A DNA stretch of 64,000 bases, from positions 1 through 64,000 of the forward strand of contig LR594586.1 of assembly GCA_901538445.1 (NCBI GenBank), in the 5' to 3' direction. The notes beneath the pieces were generated by a model. The model did no database searches, was not told the DNA's origin, and was given only the letters and a program-made list of their open reading frames with translations. This document shows positions 55,779 to 63,318 of this stretch, in pieces. A program made the position numbers and the translations under genes. How positions within the stretch are numbered: position 1 is the first letter of the stretch; the number at the start of each line of letters is the position of its first letter. This DNA is from Gemmataceae bacterium (lineage in GTDB: Bacteria > Planctomycetota > Planctomycetia > Gemmatales > Gemmataceae).

Positions 55779-56279
55779 TTATTTTCGTTCAAGTAGTGCG
55801 AGCTTCGCTTTGATGATGTTGTTGCGGCTACGAAGGCCAACGCTGGTTGTCGGATATGCGGGAATCGTTACCGGCCCCAGTTCGTAAACGTCGAGGGCGG
55901 TAAGCTCGCGGGTGCTGCCGTTCCAAACTTCCCCATTCGGCCGCACGCTGAAGGTGAACGAAGCCCCCTTCAAATCGCCACGGCTGACAAGCTCGCGGAT
56001 GTCGTTTGCGGAGTCAGGTAGATCAACCTCGAACCGCACGCCGATGTCATCTTGCGAAAGGCGAAGCGTTCCCGAAGACAACCGGCCCAACAGCCTCGAA
56101 GGGTCATGGTTGAAAGTGGCGATAACGTCCGGCTGCAAGTTCACACTGCCCCGCCGAACGATCTCGTTGAAGGTTCTGCCGCGTTCGGTAATGGTTGTCG
56201 GTGAGTCCCAGACAATCGCATACCCCGCGAGTCGGTTTCCTTCACTGTTGAATTGCGTCTGTCGGCTGCGTGTTTCCAT
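55779..56279 (-). CDS. HK97-family prohead protease
   Basis: The 166-residue protein has RLAGYAIVWDSP, then a catalytic-type His at 58 in FNHD and Ser at 107 in KGASFTF, the conserved pair of the S78 family. Its ATG at 56279 has a GGAGAG site; its start overlaps the portal gene end by 38 bases. It matures the capsid precursor. Confidence 0.92.
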   Translation of the reverse strand: METRSRQTQFNSEGNRLAGYAIVWDSPTTITERGRTFNEIVRRGSVNLQPDVIATFNHDPSRLLGRLSSGTLRLSQDDIGVRFEVDLPDSANDIRELVSRGDLKGASFTFSVRPNGEVWNGSTRELTALDVYELGPVTIPAYPTTSVGLRSRNNIIKAKLALLERK

Positions 56280-57468
56280 TGCTCTCCGTTGGTGCTGGTG
56301 TCGGTGCGGGTTCGGGTTTCGGCGGTAGCGGGATGTTCTCCCAAGTGGCGACAAGTTCGGGAGTCAGGAACCCGGCTTGAATGCCCGTTGCGTAGGCTGC
56401 GTATCTGGTCGTCACGTCGCCCCGTAGCAAAGTGTCCGCGTCGAACTCCGCGAAGTAGGTGCGTCGATCTTCTGGCGAAAGCAACTTGCGGCTTATCTCG
56501 GCTTCGATCTTGCCCGCCCACGGCCGACACGTCACGCCCCAGAAATCCGCGTTCAGAGAGGCGAGATTGCCCCACGTCGCGCGGCCCAGTTCGTGAAGTT
56601 TGACCGGGGTAACGTTGAACAGCCTCGAAACCTCAGTGATTTGGAATTGCCGCGTTTCGTTGTACTGCCCGGCTTCGTTTGAAAGCGTCTGCCGGTTCGC
56701 GGTCATGCCTTCTTCGAGCAAGTACACTTTGCCGGTGTTCTCAACGCCCCCTGCGGAACTCTGGAAGCTGCGTCGGATGTTCTCGCGTGCCGGGTCGCTG
56801 AGTTGTCCGGGGTAAGTGAGGTAGGTTCCCACGTTGCCCGCGTTGGCGAAGTAATGTTGTCCGTAGCGGTCTGCTTGGATCGAAAAGCCGATGTTGTCCC
56901 GTGCGATGCTCAAAAGCTGGTGTCCGTAAACGGTATCGGGTGACAGCCCCGGAACGTGCATCACGTCTTCGGCCGCAAGATCGGCTTCAAGCCCGTTCAC
57001 ACGCACGCGGTAAACGAGTCGGCCGCTTGCGTCCCTGTCAACCGTCACGTTCTTGGGATGAATCACCCAGAGTGCGAGAGGCTGCCCGCTGTTGTCCCTT
57101 TCGATTTCCGCGAAGCCGTTGCCCCAAAGAAGGCAGTGCGACACGAACGTTTCCCAGAACACGCGGGCTGTGCATTCGTAGTTCGGTGCAACGTCGAGGA
57201 TGCTTGCCAACGGGTGATCGGTGGCAACGGTTTGAGCGGTGCCGGTGCGACGGTACAGAGGAAGCGGAAGGCTGCCGATTGACTGGCTAATCACGTTGAC
57301 CGCACACCAGACGGCCGACACGCCCAACGCCGTAGTTTCGTTGACGTGAACACCGGAACGGGTAGGGCTATCGACCAATCCCGAACGGTAGGCGGCTTCC
57401 CAAGTGATCGCACGGTTCGAGGGCTGTTCTTGTTTCCCGAAGCCGAAGAGACGCGAAATAAAACTCAT
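56242..57468 (-). CDS. HK97-family portal protein
   Basis: The 408-residue protein has ALGVSAVWCAVNVISQSIGSLPLPLYRR, FWETFVSHCLLWGNGFAEIERD, VWHIPGLS-type AEDVMHVPGLS, and the ISRKLLSPEDR region, all common in HK97 portals. It ends in a Pro/Thr-rich tail. It forms the DNA entry ring and binds the terminase encoded directly upstream (16-base gap). Confidence 0.95.
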   Translation of the reverse strand: MSFISRLFGFGKQEQPSNRAITWEAAYRSGLVDSPTRSGVHVNETTALGVSAVWCAVNVISQSIGSLPLPLYRRTGTAQTVATDHPLASILDVAPNYECTARVFWETFVSHCLLWGNGFAEIERDNSGQPLALWVIHPKNVTVDRDASGRLVYRVRVNGLEADLAAEDVMHVPGLSPDTVYGHQLLSIARDNIGFSIQADRYGQHYFANAGNVGTYLTYPGQLSDPARENIRRSFQSSAGGVENTGKVYLLEEGMTANRQTLSNEAGQYNETRQFQITEVSRLFNVTPVKLHELGRATWGNLASLNADFWGVTCRPWAGKIEAEISRKLLSPEDRRTYFAEFDADTLLRGDVTTRYAAYATGIQAGFLTPELVATWENIPLPPKPEPAPTPAPTESNGNTQPTDAIQQ

Positions 57469-57484
57469 GCCCTATGTAGTGGGC

Positions 57485-59080
57485 CTACAGAAGAAATACG
57501 CCCCGCCCTTCGTACACACTCTTTCGCGTCTGCCCCGATGCCCCTTGTTCGACAGCCCGCCCGAACGCCATCAGGCTTGAAATTACCGGGTCGATTTTCT
57601 CTGTACTCTTGTCCCTCGAAGGCTTGCAGTTGCCGTAGCTGTCGAGGTCAAGCCGCGTGTTTTGCAAAGCCCAACGCAAGAGCTTGTTCCCATCGTGCTT
57701 CAACCGGCCTTCGCTCACGGCTACCTCGAACTCTTTCACGGGTGCGGTGTATGCCCGGTGGTTCTGCGGTTGGCGGTAAACGGTGATCCCTTCCGCCATG
57801 AGTTCGGCAGCCATTTCAAGGGCGTTGTACTGGTCGAAGACAATCTCTTTGAGTTGGAACCGCGAACGCAGCCCCAAGAGGAAGGCTTTAATCTGGCGGT
57901 AGTCGTTGACGCTGCCCCGTGTGATCGACAACGCCCCTTCAGCCTCGAACGCCCGGTACTTCGGTAGGTTGCTGAGTTCGCGCCGCTTGACGCCCTCTTC
58001 GCAAACGTAAGCATGGTTGCGGACGTAGAACCTTCTCTCACCCAACGCCCACACGCAAGACACGCTGCAAGGGTCGGTTGTCTGGCTTAGGTCGCACCCA
58101 ACGTAAAGCGGACATGTTGCGAGTTCCGCGTCAGTCATCGGCCCCCGGCATGCGTCCCATTTTTCGGGGCTGATGAAAGAGTCTTCCGCTTGGCACCACT
58201 GGTTGAGGCGATACCGCCGGAAGCTCAAAAGGCTTGACGTGTCGGCTTTCGCTGCTTGAAGGTCGCGGCGGAAATCTTCATCAGTGAAGGACACGCCCAA
58301 CGACGGGTTCGCCTTCCGCCATACCGCCGGGTCTTCGAGGTCGTCTTCGGGGTTGCTGGTGAAGATGAGGGGCAAAAGCCCGGTGTCGATGAGTTCGCCC
58401 CGTTCGACCGCTTGCGCGTATCGGAAAAGATCGAACCACAAAGAAGACTGATCTACGCCCGCAGTGCTGATTACGCACGTCAACCCGTCCGGCCGCGCGA
58501 TGGTGGCGTATTCGAGGCTGCGGTAAAGCCTGTCTGACTGGTGGGCGTGAAGCTCATCGACCACAAGGGCAGAAACGTTTTCGCCTTCGGCCGCGCCAGC
58601 ATCGGCAGAGAACGCACGGTAGCGGGCTGCCTTCGAGCTACACCGGATTTCTTTGAAGCTGTCGAGGGCTTTGGTAATCCGCTTTAGCTTGTCGTCGGCC
58701 CGAACGCTGAAGGCCATTTCGCGGTAAAGCTGCCCCGCGTTTTCCCGTGTGGTACTGGCAGAGACGACGAAAGGGGAAGGCTGAACGCCCCCTAGCAACT
58801 CGTAAAGCAAGATGCCCGATTGCGAGACGTTCTTCCCGTTCTTCTTCGCGGTGCTGAGAACTAGCTTTCGGTGTCGTCGTCGGCCCGACTTGTCACGCCA
58901 ACCGTACAGCCGTCGCACCATGTCCCTTTGCCACGCAAGCAACTTGATCGGCTGCCCAAGCGTCGAGGGGCGGTAATAGCGTTCAATGAAGGCAACTGCC
59001 CTGTCTGCCTGTTTCGCATCGAAGTAGCAGCCCTGTTCGAGTGCCTTTCGGTCACTGGCGGTAACGATGTAATCAAGCAA
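57485..59080 (-). CDS. Terminase large subunit
   Basis: The 531-residue packaging motor has Walker A-like STAKKNGKN (76-84) after KLVL, Walker B ALVVDELHAH (171-180), and a C-terminal RNase H-like nuclease with YVGCDLSQTTD and a late EKIDPVISSLMAF acidic site. TTG start; its end and the portal start are close. It pairs with the P27-type small subunit encoded upstream. Confidence 0.95.
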   Translation of the reverse strand: MLDYIVTASDRKALEQGCYFDAKQADRAVAFIERYYRPSTLGQPIKLLAWQRDMVRRLYGWRDKSGRRRHRKLVLSTAKKNGKNVSQSGILLYELLGGVQPSPFVVSASTTRENAGQLYREMAFSVRADDKLKRITKALDSFKEIRCSSKAARYRAFSADAGAAEGENVSALVVDELHAHQSDRLYRSLEYATIARPDGLTCVISTAGVDQSSLWFDLFRYAQAVERGELIDTGLLPLIFTSNPEDDLEDPAVWRKANPSLGVSFTDEDFRRDLQAAKADTSSLLSFRRYRLNQWCQAEDSFISPEKWDACRGPMTDAELATCPLYVGCDLSQTTDPCSVSCVWALGERRFYVRNHAYVCEEGVKRRELSNLPKYRAFEAEGALSITRGSVNDYRQIKAFLLGLRSRFQLKEIVFDQYNALEMAAELMAEGITVYRQPQNHRAYTAPVKEFEVAVSEGRLKHDGNKLLRWALQNTRLDLDSYGNCKPSRDKSTEKIDPVISSLMAFGRAVEQGASGQTRKSVYEGRGVFLL

Positions 59081-59357
59081 TCGCCCCCTTGTGTTCCTTC
59101 TGGTGACATGTCGAACAGAGGGCTTCGAGGTTCGCGGCCGACGTGTTCGCGGTGTTCCTGTCGCGGTGGTGAAGCTCTTTCGCCCACGCCCCGCCGCAAC
59201 GCTGGCAGACAGGGTGCAGCCGAAGGAACGCGGTGCGAATCTTCTGGTGTCGGCTGCCGTACCCGCGTTGCGTTGTGGTTGCTCGCGGTGGCTTGTTCGC
59301 TTTCCGGCGAGGGGTTAGCGGTGGCATCTGCGGCGGTGCGTCACAATCCAAACTCAT
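59073..59357 (-). CDS. HNH endonuclease
   Basis: The 94-residue protein has a CxxC...CxxC zinc pair (VCQRCGG and CSTCHQKEH) and the HH motif ELHHRDRN with NLEALC, the HNH fold. It overlaps the terminase start by eight bases. HNH proteins next to terminases in HK97-type phages assist cos cleavage, so this prophage probably packages by cohesive ends. Confidence 0.9.
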   Translation of the reverse strand: MSLDCDAPPQMPPLTPRRKANKPPRATTTQRGYGSRHQKIRTAFLRLHPVCQRCGGAWAKELHHRDRNTANTSAANLEALCSTCHQKEHKGAIA

Positions 59358-59634
59358 CGGTTTCCGTTCCGGCTTGCGGTGCCTTCGGCTTGTCGCTGTG
59401 CATCCCGAAGCCCTTCGCCAGTTGCTGATAAACCCGCGTCATGGCAACGTATTTGATGATTCCGGTTTTCGGGTCGTCGTCCGGGTCGAGGCGTTCGAGG
59501 ATGCTGTGAGTGCGGCAGAGCATGACGAACGAATCGAAGGTTGCGGGAGTTAATAGCCCTTCGGCCCGTAGTCGTTTGGCGTGTCGATCCCAATACTTCG
59601 AGGCGAGTTCATCGAGGTTCTTCGGCTTGTTCAT
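59341..59634 (-). CDS. Terminase small subunit, P27-like
   Basis: The 97-residue helical protein has LASKYWDRHAKRLRAEGLLTPATFDSFVMLCRTHS, the P27-family core, and a short acidic tail. It overlaps the HNH gene by 17 bases. It recognises the packaging site and recruits the large subunit. Confidence 0.85.
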   Translation of the reverse strand: MNKPKNLDELASKYWDRHAKRLRAEGLLTPATFDSFVMLCRTHSILERLDPDDDPKTGIIKYVAMTRVYQQLAKGFGMHSDKPKAPQAGTETDEFGL

Positions 59635-59724
59635 GTCGGCTTAGGTTGAAGTTGGTTTTGTTTCGTGCGCGGGAGCGGAGTGGGTCAGTAGCACTTACGC
59701 AAAAGTTCGAGGGCGTGCGACGGG

Positions 59725-60090
59725 TCAAGCGGCAGCCCACACGCTGTAACTCTCTTGTGCGTGATACCCGCGTTCTTGCGTGTCGGTCGTGTGTCCGGTG
59801 TTGCGGCACAACTTCACTTCGCCCGCCCGCCAACCGTTAAGCAGTTCGTTCAGCCTGTCAACGATGGGTGCGATGTCTGCCGCGTTCACTGCCCACACGT
59901 CAACGGTGAAGCTGTAGTTGGCAATGCTGCTCATGCCGTCGAGGTTCGTTGATTGCTCGCGGCCGTTCACGGTGTAGAAGAGAAACGGCACCGCTTCGTT
60001 TACCTCTGGTTCGCTTGGGCGGATGCGAGGGCAGAGCGTCGTTAGTGCCGTGTCGGTGCTGAGGCGTTCGTAGAGGATTGCTTCGACCAT
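59725..60090 (-). CDS. DUF3168-like tail completion protein
   Basis: The 121-residue protein has LYERLSTDTALTTLCP.RIRPSEPEVNEAVPFLFYTVNGRE and VDVWAVNAADIAPIVDRLNELL, fitting DUF3168 tail terminators. Its position upstream of the terminase instead of beside the gp10-like gene is unusual. The start is overlapped by 49 bases of the sigma-like gene. Confidence 0.68.
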   Translation of the reverse strand: MVEAILYERLSTDTALTTLCPRIRPSEPEVNEAVPFLFYTVNGREQSTNLDGMSSIANYSFTVDVWAVNAADIAPIVDRLNELLNGWRAGEVKLCRNTGHTTDTQERGYHAQESYSVWAAA

Positions 60091-60404
60091 GCCCTATCTA
60101 GCCACTTCAGCCACAAGACTTTTCGCCGGTGCCGCATCAACAACACGTTTCGGCACGCTGTCCAGAGGTAAGCCGCACAACAACGCTTCCCCACGGTGAT
60201 CTTTGGAACAGCCTTCAGAACTCGAACAATGCAATCCTGCCGGAACTCCTCGAAGTCGTCTGTTCGGTAGTCGCCGCCGTACTGCTTCCAAACGGAATGC
60301 GCCATTATCTCTACGATCTCCGCGAACCGGGGTGACATGCGGTTGCCGCTTTGCACCGCGAGAACTTCGGCTGTGAGTTCGGCTTTCGTGTAATAGTGCT
60401 TCAT
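60042..60404 (-). CDS. Sigma-factor-like protein, possibly late-gene sigma
   Basis: The 120-residue protein starts after an AGAGGA site. Its YRTDDFEEFRQDCIVRVLKAVPK followed by AAYLWTACRNVLLMRHRR resembles sigma-70 region 2 (core-binding helix and the -10 reading segment). No region 4 is present. Phage-encoded sigma-like factors of this size (T4 gp55 type) drive late transcription. It lies at the head of the leftward late operon. The assignment is tentative. Confidence 0.55.
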   Translation of the reverse strand: MKHYYTKAELTAEVLAVQSGNRMSPRFAEIVEIMAHSVWKQYGGDYRTDDFEEFRQDCIVRVLKAVPKITVGKRCCAAYLWTACRNVLLMRHRRKVLWLKWLDRAWSKQSSTNASAPTRH

Positions 60405-60418
60405 TGTCCTCTAAACAA

Positions 60419-60460
60419 CTGCGGGGCTGTCGCGCCAACGCAGCAACGACAGCCCCGCAG
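60419..60460 (-). terminator. Strong hairpin terminator
   Basis: Perfect 14-base arms (60419-60432 and 60447-60460) with a 14-base loop; leftward it is followed by TTGTTTAG. It lies between the 83-residue protein gene and the sigma-like gene, terminating the former. Confidence 0.72.
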
Positions 60461-60486
60461 CCTCAAGGATGAGATGCAAACGCAAC

Positions 60487-60738
60487 CTAATGTAGTGTGT
60501 CCGCGTCGAGATTTATTCCGCTCTGCCGCTCGAAGGCGTAAACGATGAGTGCGGCTATGGTGGCGTGTTCTTGTTTCGAGATGTTGCCTATTTTCGCGTG
60601 CATCCGCCAGAAACGAATGAGTGCGGGAATTTGCTTGCCCGGAACGGCCTCGAACTCTGCTTCCCTGTCGTCGTTCAGCGTTACCGGCATGTCGAATAGC
60701 TGCCGCTTCAACCCGCGTTTAATCCAAGTGTTCTTCAT
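60487..60738 (-). CDS. Small prophage protein, unknown
   Basis: The 83-residue protein (from ATG 60738, MKNTWIKRG; a longer frame opens at 60783) is helical with PALIRFWRMHAKIGNISKQEHATIAALIVYAFERQSG. It is divergent from the HTH regulator gene, which suggests an early-gene switch partner. I do not recognise the family. Confidence 0.55.
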   Translation of the reverse strand: MKNTWIKRGLKRQLFDMPVTLNDDREAEFEAVPGKQIPALIRFWRMHAKIGNISKQEHATIAALIVYAFERQSGINLDADTLH

Positions 60739-60768
60739 GCCTCTATTAAGACTGTTCAGCGTGAAAAA

Positions 60769-61179
60769 ATGTCGGAAGTACACTTATCTATGTGTATGCG
60801 TAGACCATCACAATACTTGAGCATCTCTGAAGTGGCCCGGCGTGTTGGCGTGTCGAGTCACTGCCTTAGCTATCACATCTCGAAAGGTGCCGTTCCCCCG
60901 CCGGTTGCCTTCTACGGTAACTCGCGGTACTACCTGCCTTCCGATGTACCAGTGATCCGCGAGTTCGTTCGGAAGCGTCGGCCCGCTGGTTGTTCGCGTT
61001 GGTCGGTCGAAGACTTGAAGCGTATCCGCGAGCTTTGGGAAGGTGGGGTTCGGCAGAGTCAGATTGCGGCAGAGTACGGCACCACACAAGCAACGATCTC
61101 TTCGCTTCTGACGGGGCGTGTGCGTGTGCAGGGTGCGGAGCGTGCAGACTGGCAGCCCCGCCGAAGGAACACGGGCTGA
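60769..61179 (+). CDS. HTH transcriptional regulator (MerR-like N-terminus)
   Basis: The 136-residue protein has YLSISEVARRVGVSSHCLSYHISKG followed by FYGNSRYYLPSDVPVIREFV, a MerR/excisionase-like winged helix. A second helix-turn-helix follows, SQIAAEYGTTQATISSLLTGRVR. Starts at 60769, 60790 and 60796 are possible. It is the only regulator seen in the prophage and is divergent from the 83-residue gene, so it may be the lysogeny repressor or an excision control protein. Confidence 0.7.
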   Translation: MSEVHLSMCMRRPSQYLSISEVARRVGVSSHCLSYHISKGAVPPPVAFYGNSRYYLPSDVPVIREFVRKRRPAGCSRWSVEDLKRIRELWEGGVRQSQIAAEYGTTQATISSLLTGRVRVQGAERADWQPRRRNTG

Positions 61180-61259
61180 GACACGGGCTTCGCACATTGC
61201 CAGTTGCGTTCGGGCAGGGACAATAGCATCAACGCCCCAAGTTCCCGAAGGCTTTGCCC

Positions 61260-62309
61260 ATGCTCTTTCCCGACTTGAAGAACTTCGTTGCGAACGTCAT
61301 GCAGATGTCCCACGTTTACCAACCCGTAATGCTGCTCGCGCTCATCGAGAAGGGCGGGCGTGCGACGGTGCGAGACATCGCGTGTAGCATCCCCAGTCAC
61401 GACGAAAGCCAAATCGAGTATTACGAGGAAATCACGAAGAACATGCCGGGGCCGGTTCTCTCGAAGCGGAGCGTTGTTGCGAAATACGGCACGGGTCGCC
61501 GGATCGAGGGTTACGAACTGCTTGACTTCGGCACGTTGACCACTGACGAAAAAGCCGAACTCGTCGCACTCTGCTTGGAGAAGTTGAGCCAGTTCAAGGA
61601 AGACCGGGGCGAAGCAATCTGGAACCACCGGAAGCTCTCGAACGGCTACATTTCGGGAACGATCCGTTACGAAGTGTTGAAGCGGGCGAAGTTCCGGTGC
61701 GAACTCTGCGGCGTGTCGGCAGAAGTGAAGGCACTCGAAGTTGACCACATCCTTCCGCGAAACAAGGGCGGCACCGACGAACTTTCAAACTTCCAAGCTC
61801 TGTGCTATTCCTGCAACGCCATGAAGCGGGACACCGACGACACCGACTTTCGCGGCATGGCGGAAGCCTACAACCACCGTGAACCCGGCTGCCCCTTCTG
61901 CGAAATGCCGTCCGGCCGCGTCATCGAACAGAACGAACTGTGCTACGTTGTGCGGGACAAGTACCCGGTTGCGGCAGGTCACACGCTCATCATCCCGAAG
62001 CGTCACGTTGCGGACTACTTCGGCCTTTGGCAACCCGAACTGAACGCCGTGAACGCCCTTCTCAAGAAGCATCAAGAGCTACTACGGGCCGAAGACGCGA
62101 CCGTAACGGGCTTCAACGTCGGGATGAACTGCGGGCCGGTTGCCGGTCAGACGGTAGCCCACTGCCACATTCATCTAATTCCGCGACGTGTGGGAGATGT
62201 CGAGAACCCGGCGGGCGGTGTGCGTCATGTCATTCCGGGCAAGGGACACTATCAGCCCGAAGCGGTTTCATCCGAAGCGGGTTCCGCCGGTGTCGTCGCC
62301 CCGAACTGA
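61260..62309 (+). CDS. HNH nuclease-HIT domain fusion protein
   Basis: The 349-residue protein has an N-terminal helical/winged region (HVYQPVMLLALIEKGGRATVRDIA). An HNH domain follows (CELCG, EVDHILPRNKGGTDELSNFQALCYSCN), then a HIT domain with CPFCEMP, LIIPKRHV and the HxHxH motif HCHIHLIPRR. HIT proteins hydrolyse or transfer nucleoside phosphates; joined to a nuclease this suggests nucleic-acid end processing or defence. The ATG at 61260 was preferred over a TTG at 61254. The 3' end overlaps the convergent GIY-YIG gene by 58 bases. Confidence 0.82.
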   Translation: MLFPDLKNFVANVMQMSHVYQPVMLLALIEKGGRATVRDIACSIPSHDESQIEYYEEITKNMPGPVLSKRSVVAKYGTGRRIEGYELLDFGTLTTDEKAELVALCLEKLSQFKEDRGEAIWNHRKLSNGYISGTIRYEVLKRAKFRCELCGVSAEVKALEVDHILPRNKGGTDELSNFQALCYSCNAMKRDTDDTDFRGMAEAYNHREPGCPFCEMPSGRVIEQNELCYVVRDKYPVAAGHTLIIPKRHVADYFGLWQPELNAVNALLKKHQELLRAEDATVTGFNVGMNCGPVAGQTVAHCHIHLIPRRVGDVENPAGGVRHVIPGKGHYQPEAVSSEAGSAGVVAPN

Positions 62310-63148
62310 AACAGAGGTGCGGCGCGAAACTCCTCGAAGTAGCCCGCGATGAGGTCGTTTTCAACTTCGAGCAATTGCGTTTCGGTGTAGCTCTCTGGCA
62401 TGCTGGCGAACGCGAACGCGGTTAGCCCGCTCCAATCGGTATCCGCGTGCGTTCGCAGCCGGGAAGACAGGTTCAGTGATTGGCCGATGTAAATGATGCC
62501 GTGCGTGCCGTTGCTCAAACGGTAAACGCCCGGCCCACGCGGAACAGACTTCGCGTTGATCTTGTCCAGTGTCAGAGGTGCCGACCAAGCCAACCCCATC
62601 CAATCCCGCGATTCGGCCGTTCCCTGTCTTGCGAGGGGTGCGACACTGGTTCCGCCGGTGTTGTCGGGTTCGTCAGGGTTGAGCTTTCGCCCGCGTTGCC
62701 CCGTTGTGCGGTTCCGCGAAGTGATGTAACGGGGATGAAGTCGGCCGAAGTTGCACAAGGTTGAACGGCACTTCTCTTGTCGGTATCGCCACACAAGCCA
62801 GCACTCCAGCCCCATTCGGTCATTCTTGGGGAGCGTGCTTTCGGTTGCCGACGCCTCGAACTCGAAACCTTCCCCATCGCGGTAAGACCACAACTTCGGG
62901 GCTGCGGTGTGCGGGTCGTTGTACGGCATGTCAGAAGCGTACAAGCCCGAACCAAGCCCTCGAAGGCGTTCGTTGAGGTTGCGGCCCGTCTGCCCGATGT
63001 ACGCCAGTTCGTTACGCCCAACAACGCGAACGCGGTAGACGCCCGCTCCGTTCGGAATCGTCCGCGTCGTTGTCTTCTGCATCGGCAACCGCACGAAGTC
63101 TGTCCACGCTAGGCCGCACCAATCCGGGGCGAAGAAAGTGGGGTTCAC
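62252..63148 (-). CDS. Tandem GIY-YIG nuclease protein
   Basis: The 298-residue protein has two GIY-YIG-like modules, GVYRVRVVGRNELAYIGQTGRNLNERLRGL (about 35-65) and GVYRLSNGTHGIIYIGQSLNLSSRLRTH (about 205-235). Each has the two-part GVYR..YIG motif and Arg after it. It starts with GTG in a GTGA overlap with the small membrane protein stop, so it is translated with it. Two GIY-YIG units in one chain could act as a nickase pair; the substrate is unknown. Confidence 0.82.
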   Translation of the reverse strand: MNPTFFAPDWCGLAWTDFVRLPMQKTTTRTIPNGAGVYRVRVVGRNELAYIGQTGRNLNERLRGLGSGLYASDMPYNDPHTAAPKLWSYRDGEGFEFEASATESTLPKNDRMGLECWLVWRYRQEKCRSTLCNFGRLHPRYITSRNRTTGQRGRKLNPDEPDNTGGTSVAPLARQGTAESRDWMGLAWSAPLTLDKINAKSVPRGPGVYRLSNGTHGIIYIGQSLNLSSRLRTHADTDWSGLTAFAFASMPESYTETQLLEVENDLIAGYFEEFRAAPLFQFGATTPAEPASDETASG

Positions 63149-63318
63149 TTGTCGTCCTTCGGGTAAAGCCAGTCGATCAAAGGCATCGTTTCGAGCATGG
63201 CAGCAACGAGCAACCCGAACACGGCACTAATCGCCACGGTGCGCCAATCGTCGCCCCGGACCAGAACGGCCACGATAGCGACGACAGAGGCGCACACGGC
63301 GAAGCGGAATGGTTTCAT
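63145..63318 (-). CDS. Small membrane protein
   Basis: The 57-residue protein has two hydrophobic segments (RFAVCASVVAIVAVLV and TVAISAVFGLLVAAML) and a basic N-terminus. Its ATG overlaps the PIN-like gene stop (ATGA at 63315-63318) and its stop overlaps the GIY-YIG start, so the three genes are translationally chained. The role is unknown; it may anchor the nucleases. Confidence 0.72.
   Translation of the reverse strand: MKPFRFAVCASVVAIVAVLVRGDDWRTVAISAVFGLLVAAMLETMPLIDWLYPKDDK

Noticed and set aside
61059-61748. Minus-strand frame opposite the HTH and HNH-HIT genes
   Set aside because: No motif, and it crosses two + strand genes with recognised domains.
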